Positions 24,112 to 36,181 of a DNA stretch of 64,000 nucleotides are shown one piece after another. The stretch comes from Cryptomeria japonica (lineage: Eukaryota; Streptophyta; Pinopsida; Cupressales; Cupressaceae). The stretch lies in the NCBI RefSeq assembly GCF_030272615.1, contig NC_081406.1:111757783-111821782 (forward strand), given 5' to 3'. Both the position numbers and the translations under genes were made by a program. The notes beneath the pieces are model-generated. The model saw nothing but the letters and a program-made list of their open reading frames with translations, was not told the DNA's origin and did not search any database. Positions within the stretch are counted from its first letter, which is position 1. Each line of letters opens with the position of its first letter.

Positions 24112-27100
24112 TATCGTGTGTGTGAAGTAGGGTACCCGCACATGCAACACAAACACTCAATAGATCATTACAAGCATGGTTAGAAAATTAAAAGCCAATG
24201 AAAAATAAACCATGACAAAGTGACCTATCGCCTCCTAAGATATGTGAGTGTGGATTTGCTCTCAAATCTGGATAAGAAATCCCAATGACTTGACAACACC
24301 TAGATGAAGGATTTAAAATGATATGATATACAAGCTAGATGAGATTGATTATGCTAGATTGATCCAAGAGGATAATTAAGCTAATAATATGCATGATTAA
24401 GATATGATAAAAATGCAATTAAGCTATAATAGAGGTTGACTAAGCTACATGATTCAACAATTATGCTAGAAAATGATCAAATTAAGCTAGATCTAAGATG
24501 CAAATGCCTATAGTAACAATGCCTAAATTGATATGAGATGGGATCCTTTGTGCTCCAAAATGGGGTATATTTATAGGATTTCCAAGGTCAGGGGTGAGGT
24601 GGCAAGAATCAACAGTCAAGATTGAGTCTGAGGATATCAAGGGTGAAATTGGAGGAAGTTGGAGAAGAGGTTGGAGGAAGGGACACTTGTAATCTCTATG
24701 GTGACAAGTGTCAAGGAGCCTTACTCATAAGAGGGCAAGCGTCCAAGGGAGGAGACATGTGGCATAAGTGTCATGTGTCTCAAGGGGAGAATATCAACAA
24801 CATAGGAGGTTAGGATGTGCAAGAGGATAGGGTTAGTTAGACCCAGGTTTAGGTGGAATGGGTTAGGTTAGGGGATGGTTAGGTTAGGTGGTTAGAAGTT
24901 AGGAGGCATGTGTTAGGTCCCAGAGACAACTGAGAGGGGGGGGTGGTGAATCAGTTGTCTAATAAATTCAAACCAAAAATAACTTATCCAAACTTAATGC
25001 TTAATACCGGTAAACCAAACTTTATGTCGGTAGACAGTTTATCAGTTAATTGTAGTATCAGTAAAGATTAATGCATGAAACAGAAAGACAATAACATCCA
25101 CAACACATAACACCAATATTTGTACGTGGAAACACTATAAGGGGAAAAACTACGGTGGAAAACCTTACCCACAATTAGATGATACTACTACATATAGTAT
25201 GTGTATACAAATGGGGTTTGCACATGCAAAAAGGCCAAGTGCCTAGAGCTCACTGCTCAAACACAAATAGGAGTCACACTGACTACAATTGGATGGTTAA
25301 ATCCAATAATGATGTACTGCTCAAAATACCATCTTCATATGCTAGATTCAGTATTGGTGTAGTTCTGATATGCCTTCACAAAAACCTTCCTGTGAGGCCT
25401 CACCTCGACTCAGTCTGGCATTTCAATGATTTTTATATATTGACTATCATGGATACTTTATTTTGATGCATATTGAAACTTAGTACTGATATGGTTTCAG
25501 GATTTGGATAACATTGCTATATTTTGATGATTTACTTATATGCTTTATGAGGTAGAACACTACATGATTATTAGATAAGATGATATTGCGATGATAGATG
25601 TCATTATTGAATTTGCAGGACCGTGCTATGATAATAGAACTTTGATGTATGGTTAAGTTTATGTGAATTAGGATGAAATTGCTTATATGATATTGCTTGA
25701 TAAGAGATGTATTTAATCTATGCTGATGTAAATTGTATGCAAGTAATGATGCGAATTGTTATTCTTTTGAAATTATATTATATGTGGATATTTGAAAGTA
25801 CTAATGTGTAAATTGAGATGCACAGGAAATTTACCATGTGACCATGGAAAATTTACAGAGAACCAAACCTAGACTTATGTATGTTCGTAAGCCAGAGGTT
25901 GTCTATTTGGAGAGACAACACCCCATTTGTGTTGTATTTTATTCATAACAGTATATGTTGCATGTGTGCTAAGTGTTATTTAAATTTAACGTGTAAAATC
26001 CACAAGAGACGATTTCATGTTTTAATTTGTAAAAGTGTTTTATTTGTGTCGCTTGACACGTGTGGATTTAAGTTTAATGTTTTTTATTGTCTCTTGGTGG
26101 GAAAGTGTTCAACTATAGCTTTTTCAATTAATATAACGTGATGTCATAAATACCTTGGGAAAAGAATCTTTGGAGAGGTCAACATGTGTTTGATCCGAAA
26201 ATAAACTTTAGAGGGGTTTAAAATGGGTTAAATGAACACCTAGGGGTAGTTTAATAGGGTTTCCTAAAGCCCATAAGGTATACCTAAGGGTTAGGGGTAA
26301 TTTTAGGCAAGTTTCTACTCCTAAGTGACCTTTTTGAAACCTTAAAAATTGGCTTTTCTGAGTTGTGCGAAAATTGAAATCAGAAGTTTGAATCTAATTG
26401 AAAACTTTCCTATTCGAATGAGAGTCTTTTTCCCATTCTGTCTTACTTTAATTTTTAGTTTTTAGAAACTTGTGAAAACTGATTGAAGGAGCTTCTTAAG
26501 CAAGAATTTGAAAATTAGAGGGTAATCACCCACTCTCCATTTTTGGAGATAAGAGAATTTTTGAAAAGAAATTTTGAATAGAAAATTTGGCTAAGGGTAG
26601 AAGAAGAAGATCCGTGGATTGGGTAGCTCTTCCTCAAATATTATCCTACCTTTGGGTAGATTAAGGTTGGTTTCATTTTTCTTTAAAATGTCTTCTTTCT
26701 TTGCATGTGTTTGAAAGTATGTTGTGTAAGAAATCTGGTTTCTTGTATGTCCTTTTTAGGAATTTTCGTTTGGTATTTTGCTTTATGCTTTGTCTGTGTT
26801 TTTTGGGAGTTTTCTCAAGACCTCTTACTCTTGGGAGAGAAGAGGATCTTGTGGGTGGTAGCAGTGACAACCCTCGAGTGAGAGACTCTTGTTTGAGAGT
26901 GATCACAAGGGATTTTTGTGTGACCCTTGCTGCATGGCCTGTTTGTGCAATGGGGGTCATAAGGAGGGATATAAGGCTAGAATGCCTTTGGGGGGCATAA
27001 GGAATAAGGGGTTGAAATTATTGATGTATTTATTGTGCCATGAGGTGGCTACTTGTTTTCCATACTTGCAGTTCTCCTCAGGGTATTGGTCCACTACCAC

Positions 27101-28136
27101 CCTTGAAAAAGGTCATCACCAAAGTGTGGTGCAGTGTAGCTAAGTTGGGAGTGTGTTTGTAATTTGTGTGCTTCCTGCCTTCTATGTGTTTGCATGTTTG
27201 TTATCCATCTAGGGCTTGGTTCTCCAAGCTCGGGGGTGGCTACCAATTAGCCTAGGCTGGGAGGTGAGCACTCCATGGTCATATTTGTGATTTATTATGC
27301 AGGAATGTTAGGAGAAAAGAATAGGAAAAGTGAAAAAGTTGCAGAAGATTATTGTTGAAGAAATCTAAATTCATTTGCAGTTATTAGTTTTTTTTTTATA
27401 GGGGAAATACACCCTCATTCGTTGAAATGAGAGGCAAGTTGTAATTTTGAAAAATAGACATCAGATTTGTTAATGTAGTTAAATAAAGAAACATCCTGTA
27501 AATGTTGCAAAATATCTTTAGTGTTGTAAAAAGCTAGATATATTTCTAATTCTGTTTCGGAAAAGAGTTACTTTTGGATTTCTTGCAATAGTTTTGTAAT
27601 ATGGAAAAAATCAGTTGTATTTAGATTTGGGTTCTTCTCTTTAGCTGAGAATTTATCTCCATTTTAATTGCAGAAAAATATGAGTTGTATTTGCTATTAG
27701 CTTTTAAATAAAAAAATAAAATGTTTAGTTAGTTGTTGTTTTAGTTGAGGAATCAATGAATGTATTTATTGCAGAAAAGTATAATGTATTCCTAAAATAG
27801 TATTTCCTAAGTTCAGAAAAAAAAAAAAAGATATATATTTCTGATGTGTTATGACAAATAGTTTAGCAGTAGATTTATTCCATTTTTTTTTGTAAGCATT
27901 TAAAATAAAAATAAATAGGAAAGGCATTAACTTGATTTGCATGCATATTGTAGTTTTAAAAATAATTTTTAGAATTCTGTTTTCTGTAAATCAATAGAAT
28001 ACAATATAGTTCTGGAAAATATACCACCATTTAAACAGACTTATTTCTATACTTCCTTTCCTACAATTGTAAATCAAAAGCTTTCATGATTACGATGTTA
28101 GTTTAAGAAAAAAAAAAAAAATACTATTAGTTATAA

Positions 28137-28140
<4 letters not shown>

Positions 28141-28205
<65 letters not shown>

Positions 28206-28290
28206 GAAATCATGAATATATTTATATATATATTTTTATATTAACATGTCATATAAAAACCCTACAAAACAAATGAAAATGTAAACACTA

Positions 28291-28346
<56 letters not shown>

Positions 28347-28409
28347 TAACGTAATGTTTTACCTTTGTTTATTTTTGTTTAAAAAAAAAATTGCATGTAA
28401 AATATTTTT

Positions 28410-28443
<34 letters not shown>
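28141..28443. repeat. AT dinucleotide microsatellites
   Basis: Uninterrupted (AT)n runs at about 28141-28202, 28293-28342 and 28414-28442, with a fourth at about 29083-29122. They flank the GC-rich array. Copy number is likely variable and assembly errors are possible here. Confidence 0.95.
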
Positions 28444-28446
<3 letters not shown>

Positions 28447-28501
28447 AAAAAAAAAAAATTTAAAAAAAAGAGGAGAAAGTAGTTTTCTTTGGGAAGGGCA
28501 A

Positions 28502-28702
28502 CACAGGGCACGTGGACCCTGTGCGGGCCGCGACCAACACAGAGGCCGCAGCCTCTGTGCGGGCCGCGGAACGCACAGGGCCTGTGTTCCCTGTGTGGTC
28601 CGCGGGGTGCACCAGTGGCCGCAGCCACTGTGCGGGCCATGACACACACAACGGCCAAGGCCGTTGTGTGGGCCGCGACCCACACAGTGGGTCGTCCCAC
28701 TG
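28502..28702. repeat. 36-bp-periodic array of six GC-rich hairpins
   Basis: Six inverted repeats start at 28502, 28538, 28574, 28613, 28645 and 28685. Stems: CACAGGG/CCCTGTG (7 bp), CACAGAGGC/GCCTCTGTG (9), CACAGGG/CCCTGTG (7), CAGTGGC/GCCACTG (7), 12 bp around 28645-28670, and CAGTGGG/CCCACTG (7). Linkers are variants of CGGGCCGCGAC. The stems differ between units but stay self-complementary. The array is an island of high GC in AT-rich LTR sequence. A 36-bp period equals 12 codons, which is why open frames appear on both strands. Confidence 0.85.
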
Positions 28703-29082
28703 GCAACACCACTTGCTAAACCCCGTCGCTCCCTTTAAAAAAAAAACACCTGCAACAAAAAAAAATCCATGACCGTCGTCGATGGATTTCGGCCCTGTGT
28801 TTAAATGTTCATCAAAATATATATATATTAAACCCTAGCCCGGGTAGGGCTAGGGTAATAAAGTAATAAAATAATATGTTTAAATCATTTAGTTTAGGGC
28901 CATTTTATAAATTAAAAAAAAAAAACCCTAATTAGGGTTGAAGGGCATAATGGCTATAAAGTTGGAAAGAACTTTTAGAAGATTATATATATATAGATAG
29001 ATATGTTTATATATTTGGATATGTATTTCTATAGAGTTTTAAATATTTAAATACCTCTATAGGATATACTAATAGGAAGTTT

Positions 29083-29127
<45 letters not shown>

Positions 29128-30297
29128 AAAGAATAAAGCCTAGCCTTATATTTTTAAAAAGTATTTAGTGTGATAAATACTTAATCATGTCCTAATTAAT
29201 TTAATTAGAGCATTAAATTTTAAGTTAGATTTTAAAAGGATTAATTTAAGCACCCTTCATTTTGAGGTTGGAATGGATGCTAGAAGAATAATTTTGAATT
29301 AGCTTTCCAAACCGATTAATAGCTACTCGAAATTAATTTTGCTCGTGTAAATTAAATTATCTAAATTAAATGACACTTTAAATCAATTATTAAATTATTG
29401 ATTTAAAAATGGATTTTAGACTATAAAGTCTTATTGGAGATTAAATTTATCTTCATCAACTATTTTTAATGAGTTTGATTTAATTAATCTATTGACTAGG
29501 TATCTTGTGAAAATAAAATTAAATCATTTAGATTTCCTCAAATAAAATTTAATTAATTTCGATACTTGGTTTGTATCATACTTAGCTCGAATATAGATAT
29601 GGCAAGTACATTAGTGCATGTCGTGTTAGCAAACTTGTTAATTAATTTGTATTTTTTTTAAAAAATCATTTCGTTTTTGCCCTAAATTTTGGGCATGACA
29701 CTTCCTTCACCTTCAAATGATGTCTGCATGTATAGCTCTACTTATTCTTGCATATACCTTATTACAAATCCTTTTCCCAATCGCATATCGATCTTACAAA
29801 TAAGATCTTACATATATACCATAACCTAAGACCAATTTTAGTAGGTCGGCTCTAAAAGATATTACAATAAAAAAATTTATAAGTAAATCAATAACTGATG
29901 CAATATCCGATTTAACATGTTGGCTTAATGCATTTACAACATTGATAAATCATCTCCAAAGTGTGTCATGTTCATCTAGAATAGATAAGCCTGTCGGTGC
30001 TTATTCTGGACCTATTTGCCGGTAACAGCAAATATGCAAACACGAATATATCAATGAACAAATCTCCAAGACAAAGTGTCCAAACAATGTCTTCAGCATA
30101 GCCAAGTGTTTTCCATGTCATTCCAAGTGCCGGTGAACAATATATCCTGTCGGTGAACCAGATACCGGTGACTGTGCATAAAGTCACTTGCTTGCCGGTG
30201 AACATTGCCAATTCTCCAAAGTGCCAGAGTTGATAAGTGTTAATAGGTGTTGACATCAATGACAAAACCATATCAACATATCTAAAATACCAACAAT

Positions 30298-30600
30298 CTC
30301 CCCCTTTGGCATTGATGGCAACACAAGATGGAAAAACCATCAAAGTGCCAAAACATAAATGCCAAATACCAAAAACCAACAATCTCCCAAAAGAGATCAT
30401 AACTAGAAATGAAAATTCAGATACAGAGAGTAATCAATCTCTCCCAAAGAAACAATCACTCCCCCTAGGAGTAAAATGTGTTTTCCTTGTGTTTTTCCAT
30501 ATCAATCTCTCCCCCTTTGACATCAAATGCCAAAGCCAATACAAAAACCAGGTTCAAATACAACATACCAACCAATTCAGTATACCAACTACTCCCCCTA
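30298..30600 (-). other. Purine-tract array of element H
   Basis: Complementary CTCCCCCT-type tracts at about 30298-30306, 30460-30470, 30510-30520 and 30592-30600. The first is next to the LTR and is the functional PPT. CATCAATG (30254-30261) and CATTGATG (30310-30317) bracket it. Confidence 0.78.
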
Positions 30601-30711
30601 AGAAGTAGCTCACCTCATCAAAGCCGAAGTAAAAGATTTCTCTGTTAATTTTGTCAGTTGATGACAAACATCAACTGTCTAAGTCTCTACCGGTGGGGGT
30701 ATGACCCCAAG

Positions 30712-32265
30712 CTAATCTCTGAGATACTTAAAAGTCTCTTTAGGAAAAGGCTTAGTGAAAACATCTACAATCTGCTCTTTAGTATTCACATAGACCAATT
30801 TTACTTCTTTTGCTTCAACATTATCTTTCAGAAAATTCAATTTGATAGAGACATGTTTGGTTTTTGAATGTAGTACCAGATTCTTAGATATATCAATTGT
30901 TGTTGTGTTATCACAATAGATAGTTATAGGTTCCTTGCATTTTACCTTTATGTCCTTCAACATTTGCTTAAACCATAATACTTGTGTACAATTAGTTGCT
31001 GCTGCAACATATTCTGATTTTGCTGTTGATAAAGATGTGCAACTTTGTTTCTTACTCAACCAAGAAATTAATTTGCTTCCAAGAAAAAATGCTCTGTCAG
31101 TGGTGCTTTTTATGTCATCCACATCTCCTGCCCAATTTGCATTTGTGTATGCACATAATTCAAAGTTTTTATCTCTAGGATACCATAAATCAAGATTTGT
31201 AGTGCCTTGTAAGTACCAGAAAATCCTTTTTACTGTTGATTCATGATTTTCTTTAGGATTACTCTGAAATCTTGAAACAATACATACTGCATTCATAATA
31301 TCAAATCTTGTTTGTGTCAAATACAGTAGGCCTCCTATCATAGATTTGTACCTAGTCGGATAAACAGGTGTAGATTCATCCCTTAGTGATAATTTGTCAT
31401 TTGTAGTCATAGGTGTGCTTACCAGTTTAGAGTTCTCCATCCCAAATTTCTTTAGTAACTCCTTCAAGTACTTAGATTGACTCAAGAATATACCTTTATC
31501 AGTCTGTGAAATCTGCAATCTTAAAAAGAATTTTATTTCTCCAATCATAGACATTTCAAATTCTTGCTGCATTTCAATAGAAAAGTCTTTACATAATCCA
31601 TCTTCTCCTCCAAAGATTATATCATCAATAAAAACTTCTATAACCAAGATGTCATCATTAGTCACTTTATAGTATAAATTGTTGTCAACATTACCTTTAG
31701 AAAAACCAATCTTCAAAAGATATTTATCCAATCTAGCATACCAAGCTCTTGGAGCTTGCTTCAACCCATACAAAGCTTTCCTTAACTTGCAAACCATATC
31801 TTTGTTATCTGTCAAAGAAAATCCATCAGGTTGCTCAATGTAAACTCCTTCTTCAAGATCTCCATTCAAAAATGCACATTTAATATCCCTTTGATATACT
31901 TTGTAGTTCTTGTGTGCTACAAAAGCCAAGAATAATCTGACTACCTTAATTCTAGCTATTGGTGCAAAGCTTTCATTGTAATCAATTCCTTCTTTTTGTG
32001 AATATCCCTTACACACTAGTCTTGCTTTATTTCTGATTACCTTACCATATTCATTAAGTTTGTTTCTGAATACCCATTTTGTTCTAATTACATTTTTATC
32101 TTTAGGTCGGGGAACTAATGTCCATGTGTTATTATTTTCAATTTGTTCTAATTCTTCTTCCATAGCTTTAATCCAGTGTTTATCTTCACATGCTTTATTA
32201 ATTGATGCTAGTTCAATTTGAGAAATAAGACATACCTCTTCATTTGTCAGTCTTCCTCTTGTCAT
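30712..32265 (-). CDS. Element H reverse transcriptase and RNase H
   Basis: An unbroken frame of 517 codons, part of the Pol polyprotein. RT has [55 protein letters not shown] and catalytic [13 protein letters not shown]. RNase H has [12 protein letters not shown] (first acidic residue region altered from YTDANWAGD), [13 protein letters not shown] and [17 protein letters not shown]. The frame ends at a TAG where C has CAG, so the last roughly 15 residues are cut off by one C-to-T change. The segment 32266-32484 continues in the same frame after a stop. Confidence 0.92.
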   Translation of the reverse strand: MTRGRLTNEEVCLISQIELASINKACEDKHWIKAMEEELEQIENNNTWTLVPRPKDKNVIRTKWVFRNKLNEYGKVIRNKARLVCKGYSQKEGIDYNESFAPIARIKVVRLFLAFVAHKNYKVYQRDIKCAFLNGDLEEGVYIEQPDGFSLTDNKDMVCKLRKALYGLKQAPRAWYARLDKYLLKIGFSKGNVDNNLYYKVTNDDILVIEVFIDDIIFGGEDGLCKDFSIEMQQEFEMSMIGEIKFFLRLQISQTDKGIFLSQSKYLKELLKKFGMENSKLVSTPMTTNDKLSLRDESTPVYPTRYKSMIGGLLYLTQTRFDIMNAVCIVSRFQSNPKENHESTVKRIFWYLQGTTNLDLWYPRDKNFELCAYTNANWAGDVDDIKSTTDRAFFLGSKLISWLSKKQSCTSLSTAKSEYVAAATNCTQVLWFKQMLKDIKVKCKEPITIYCDNTTTIDISKNLVLHSKTKHVSIKLNFLKDNVEAKEVKLVYVNTKEQIVDVFTKPFPKETFKYLRD

Positions 32266-32484
32266 AACTCCTTAATACTTGTTCCCAATTATCTGATTTT
32301 CAGAGTGGTTCAACCTTACATACCGGAGTGTCTTTGTTTGTTGTTGTTCTTCAGTTACAGTGGAATTTTCAGATGATACTAGTGTAATTGGATCTTCATT
32401 CTGTACCGGTGGTTTCAATGTAGGTTCATTTGTTAGTATCTTTGTTGCCAGTTCAGAGTCTATATACCTTGAAGTTCCTCTAAA

Positions 32485-33648
32485 CTATTCATCAATTTTC
32501 ACATTTGTACTCTCAACAATTTTCTGTAATCTCTTGTTAAAACATCTGTATGCTTTGCTCTTAGATGAATAACCAAGAAATATTCCTTCATCACTTCTAG
32601 GATCAAATTTTCCAATATACTCATCTCTCCTAATATAGCATTGACTTCCAAATATTTTGAAATATTTAAGAGTAGGAGTAATGCCAAACCATAGTTCATG
32701 AGGGGTCTTATTAGTTTCACCTTTGATGTGAACTTTGTTGAATGTATAGACTGTTGTTCTTACTGCCTCTCTCCAATATACATGTGGTAGATTTTCTTCA
32801 GATAACATACTTCTAGCTGCATCCAAGATAGTTATGTTTTTCCTTTCTACAACTCCATTCTACTATGGTGTATGGGGTGCTGATAACTGTCTTCTAATTC
32901 CATTTCCTTCACATAATGTATTAAATTCCTTAGATGTAAATTCACCTCCTTGATCTGATCTCATACATTTAATTTTCTTGTCGGTTTCATTTTCTACCAT
33001 CACCTTGAATAGTTTGAACTTCCCAAGTGCTTCTGATTTTTCTCTGAGAAAAGTAACCCAACACATTCTAGAATAGTCATCAATGATTAACATGAAATAT
33101 CTATCAGTATGAATTAAGTCAAGAGCATTATTGGATTTTTCTAGAATACTTTTGAAAGTTTCTCTAACTTGTTTTCTAAATTGGCATTCCTTATATACCA
33201 GATTGTGAGGTTTAATGATCTTAGGTAAATCTCTAACTGCCTTGGTAGTATTGATTTTCACAATGCAATCAAAATTTACATGACAATGTCTCTTATGCCA
33301 TAGCCAACTTTCATCAATATGTGCAATCAAGCATGTCTTTTCATTGTTATTCAAATGAAAGATGTTACCTCTTGTTTGATTACCGGTTGCAATTTCCAAA
33401 CCAGTTTTGTTCATAATTTTGCATTTCCCATTCTTGAATTGTAATTGAAATTCTTTTTCAAATAATTGACCAACACCCAAAAGATTATGCTTTAAACCTT
33501 CAACATAGTAAAAATTGTCAGTATTATTCTTACCATCAAGAGATATAGTACCTTTTCCTTTGATTAAACAAGCTTTATCATCTCCAAATCTTACTAGACC
33601 TCCATTATATTCCTGAAAAGTCAAGAATTTGCTTTTATCACCAGTCAT
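32485..33648 (-). pseudogene. Element H integrase
   Basis: In frame with the RT. Zinc part: HKRHCHVNF and YKECQFRK, with the first Cys of the CC pair now Tyr. The core keeps LIHTD, RYFMLIIDDYSRM and MRSDQGGEF. Compared with C, about 13 residues are missing between HTD and RYF, a deletion between short TGAT repeats. The C-terminal region continues at 32826-32485 (SMLSEENLPHVYWREAV, FGSQCYIRRDE). A stop near 32862 separates the two parts. Confidence 0.88.
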
Positions 33649-34780
33649 ATGATGTGAACATCCTAAATCAATTATCCATTCATCCTTGACTTCAATTTTA
33701 GCTGCTAGGGCCTACTCTACCAGTTGAACAGTAGGTGTTGGTTGATCTTCTATTATAGCAACAAAGACCCATCCATTTTTTGTCGGATCCTCATCAGAAT
33801 CATCAGTGATTCCTTCATCAGCAAGATAACAAGATTTATCTTTATTCTTCTTAAATTTGTATCTCTAATATTTAGGGTTAGGCCTTTATGTTCTTCTAGC
33901 TTCTTCTCTTAGTCTAGCATGTCTATCAGGGCATCTTGAAGCCATATGACCAATCTTATTGTAGTTAAAACATTTAAAGGGTGTTTTTCCTTCATACTTA
34001 TTTTGGAATTTTCTTTGCAAATAGTGCTTCAAGTTCTTCAAGTTCTTCATTTTCTCTCCTGCTTTATTCAAGTTCTCTTGCATAAAAGGCTTACCAATCA
34101 GATTTGTCAAATGATGGTGCAGATGATGTTGATGCCTTAAAATCTAAATCTGTCTTTATAGTAGCAACAGGACCAAATTCCTCAATTTCAAAAGCTGAAA
34201 GTTTCCCAATCAATGTGTCCCTAGTTATTGATGTATTAGGCATTGTTCTTAACTCATTTATAGAAGTAACTTTCATTTTGTATGCCGGTGGAAATCCTCT
34301 TAAAACTTTTGAAACAATTTCATCTTCACTTAAGGTTCCTCCACAACATTTAATACCCAAAACAATTTCATTAACTCTTTCCATAAAAGCAGAAATCCTT
34401 TCATCTTCTTCCATTTTCAGATTTTCATACCTGACTCGGAATCTTTCAAGTTTTGCAATTTTGACTGTGGAATCTCCTTCATTCAATGTTTCCAAATGGT
34501 CCCAAATAGCTTTAGCAGTAGATCTATCTCATAGTCCCATGATTTTTTTATCTGATAATGCACTCAAAAGTGTTGCTCTTGCTTTGCAATCATTTTCTTC
34601 ATCTTTTCCTAAGGTAGGTGGATTAGGCTGGTTTTGAGTTGGAGCAGTATAGCCATTCTTTGTAACTTCCTAGATGTCCCTTCCAATGCAATTCAGATGT
34701 GTCTCCATCTTGATCTTCCATATTCCATAGTTGGTTCCATCAAGTTTAGGATTGTCCTTCCTGAAATAGTTAGAAGACAT
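33649..34780 (-). pseudogene. Element H gag, zinc knuckle and protease
   Basis: gag starts at the ATG whose complement is 34780 (MSSNYFRKDNPKLDGTNY). It runs with stops (near 34669, 34526 and 34092) to about 34000, where the frame changes by +1 as in C. The knuckle reads CFNYNKIGHMASRC, with the second Cys changed to Tyr. Protease site at about 33690-33650: WIIDLGCSHHMTGD, where Leu replaces the catalytic-motif Ser through one C-to-T change. Non-functional. Confidence 0.87.
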
Positions 34781-34822
34781 TGGATCTCCTCAAGCTGTTA
34801 AGCTTCTGCAAAAAGAGAACTA

Positions 34823-34835
34823 GGCTCTGATACCA
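34823..34835 (-). other. Primer-binding site of element H (iMet tRNA)
   Basis: The complement reads TGGTATCAGAGCC, two bases from the 5' LTR edge at 34838. Confidence 0.9.
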
Positions 34836-34837
34836 AT

Positions 34838-35861
34838 TGTTAGGTCCCAGAGACAACCAAGAGGTTGGGGGGGGTGAATCAGTTGTCTAATAAATTCAAA
34901 CCAAAAACAACTTATCCAAACTTAATGCTTAATACTGCTAAACCAAAATTTATGTCGGTAGGCCGTTTATCAGTTAATTACAGTACTGGTGAAGATTAAT
35001 GCATGAAACAGAAAGACAATAACATCCACAACACATAACACCAATATTTGTATGTGGAAACCCTGTAAGGAGAAAAATCACAATGGGAAACCTTACCCAC
35101 AATCAGATGATACTACTAGCATGTGTATACAAATGGGTTCTACACATGCAGAAAGGCCAAGCGTTTAGAGCTCACTACTCAAACAAAAATAGGAGTCACA
35201 CTGACTACAATTAGATGGTTAAATCCAATAATGATGTACTGCTCAAAATAGCATCTTAATATGCTGGATTCAGTACCGGTGTAGTTCTAATATGCCTTCA
35301 CAAAAACCTTACTTCACCTTCAAATGATGTTTGCGTGTATAGCTCTACTTATTCTCACATATACCTTATTACAAATCCTTTTCCCAATCACATATCGATC
35401 TTACATATATACCATAACCTAAGACCAATTTTAGTAGGTTGGCTCTAAAAGATATTAAAATAAAAACAATTTACAAGTAAATCAATAACCGATGCAATAT
35501 ATGATTTAACATGTCAGCTTAATGCATTTACAACATTGATAAATTGTTTCCAAAGTGTGCCATGTTGATCTGGAATAGATAAGCCTGCTTATTTTGGACC
35601 TATTTGTCGATAATAGTAAATATGCAAACACGAATATACCAATGAACAAATCTCCAAGACAAAGTGCCAAATGATGTCTTCAACATAGCCAAGTGTCGGT
35701 GAACAATATATCTCGTTGGTGAACCAGATACCAGTGACTGTGCATAAAGTCACTTGCTTGCCGGTGAACATTGCCAATTCTCCAAAGTGTCAGAGTTGAT
35801 AATTGTTAATAGGTGTTGACATCAATGACAAAACCATATCAACATATCCAAAATACCAACA
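34838..35861 (-). repeat. 5' LTR of element H
   Basis: 1,024 bp, TGTTAGGTCCC to ATACCAACA on the plus strand. It is uninterrupted and serves as the reference showing where the solo LTR entered the other copy. Confidence 0.95.
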
Positions 35862-36181
35862 GCATGTGAGTAATTTTAATTTAAAAATTCAAATAATAGG
35901 AAAAGGCTAATTAACTTTCAACAACACATAAATTGATTTGTTTTAATTAATTAGAGGATTAGAAGGAATTAATTAAATGGGGGGATTAATTGATTTGGAT
36001 TAATTAATCAAAGGGGACTATTGAAATGAACCTATTAAATAAATCCTTAGATTTATTAATAAGTAGATGAATGGGAGAATTTAATCAAATTGCTAATGAA
36101 TTTAATTAAATTGGAAAGGGCGATTAATTAAATAATTGCTTATTTAATTAATTATCTTCATACCATTTTTAGGCGTATACA

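Larger units (their letters stand above)
25391..29700. repeat. Solo LTR of about 4.3 kb (probably Gypsy)
   Basis: Starts TGTGAGGCC and ends GGGCATGACA. It is flanked by a perfect 5-bp duplication cttcc (25386-25390 and 29701-29705) with no internal retrotransposon genes, which is the signature of a solo LTR. The reverse complement begins TGTCATGCCC, a start I associate with long plant Gypsy LTRs, so it may lie on the minus strand. It contains AT microsatellites and a GC-rich hairpin array. Small ORFs such as 26701-27000 have no recognisable domain. Confidence 0.85.
24911..30295 (-). repeat. 3' LTR of element H, split by a solo LTR
   Basis: Parts 24911-25390 and 29706-30295 match 34838-35861. 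It has the perfect 10-bp stem AGACAACTGA (24924-24933) / TCAGTTGTCT (24951-24960) around the poly-C/poly-G loop. The 25391-29700 interval is foreign. Confidence 0.93.
24911..35861 (-). mobile_element. Element H: Copia retrotransposon, same family as C
   Basis: Bounded by a perfect 5-bp duplication gcatg (24906-24910 and 35862-35866). 5' LTR 34838-35861, PBS 34823-34835, gag to RNase H 34780-30712, purine tracts 30298-30600, 3' LTR 24911-30295. A 4.3-kb solo LTR sits inside the 3' LTR. RT and RNase H form an unbroken 517-codon frame. LTR termini, gene content and the gag/knuckle frame change match C. Confidence 0.95.
24112..36181 (-). repeat. 3' LTR of element G, split by H
   Basis: LTR sequence is present at 24112-24910 and 35867-36181. 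Together these match 62520-63631 base for base over most of the length. The right end reads GGCGTATACA next to the purine tract. The first bases TATCG probably descend from the TGTCG seen in the other copy. Confidence 0.88.

Noticed and set aside
24106-24116. Target-site duplication for element G
   Set aside because: gtaac on the left and atgac on the right differ at two of five bases, so I do not claim it. The placement rests on continuity of F gag instead.
28502-28702. CRISPR-like repeat-spacer array
   Set aside because: The period is regular, but each unit is itself a hairpin, there are no constant repeats with unique spacers, no cas genes, and the context is a plant LTR.
28359-28772. GC-rich overlapping ORFs on both strands (Cys/Gly/Pro/Arg-rich peptides)
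   Set aside because: They arise because the hairpin array has a period of 36 bp, a multiple of three, and is self-complementary. No start context, domain or homologue is visible.
25391-29700. Host gene or full retrotransposon inside the H LTR
   Set aside because: No domain-bearing ORF, and the TG...CA ends with a perfect cttcc duplication fit a solo LTR.
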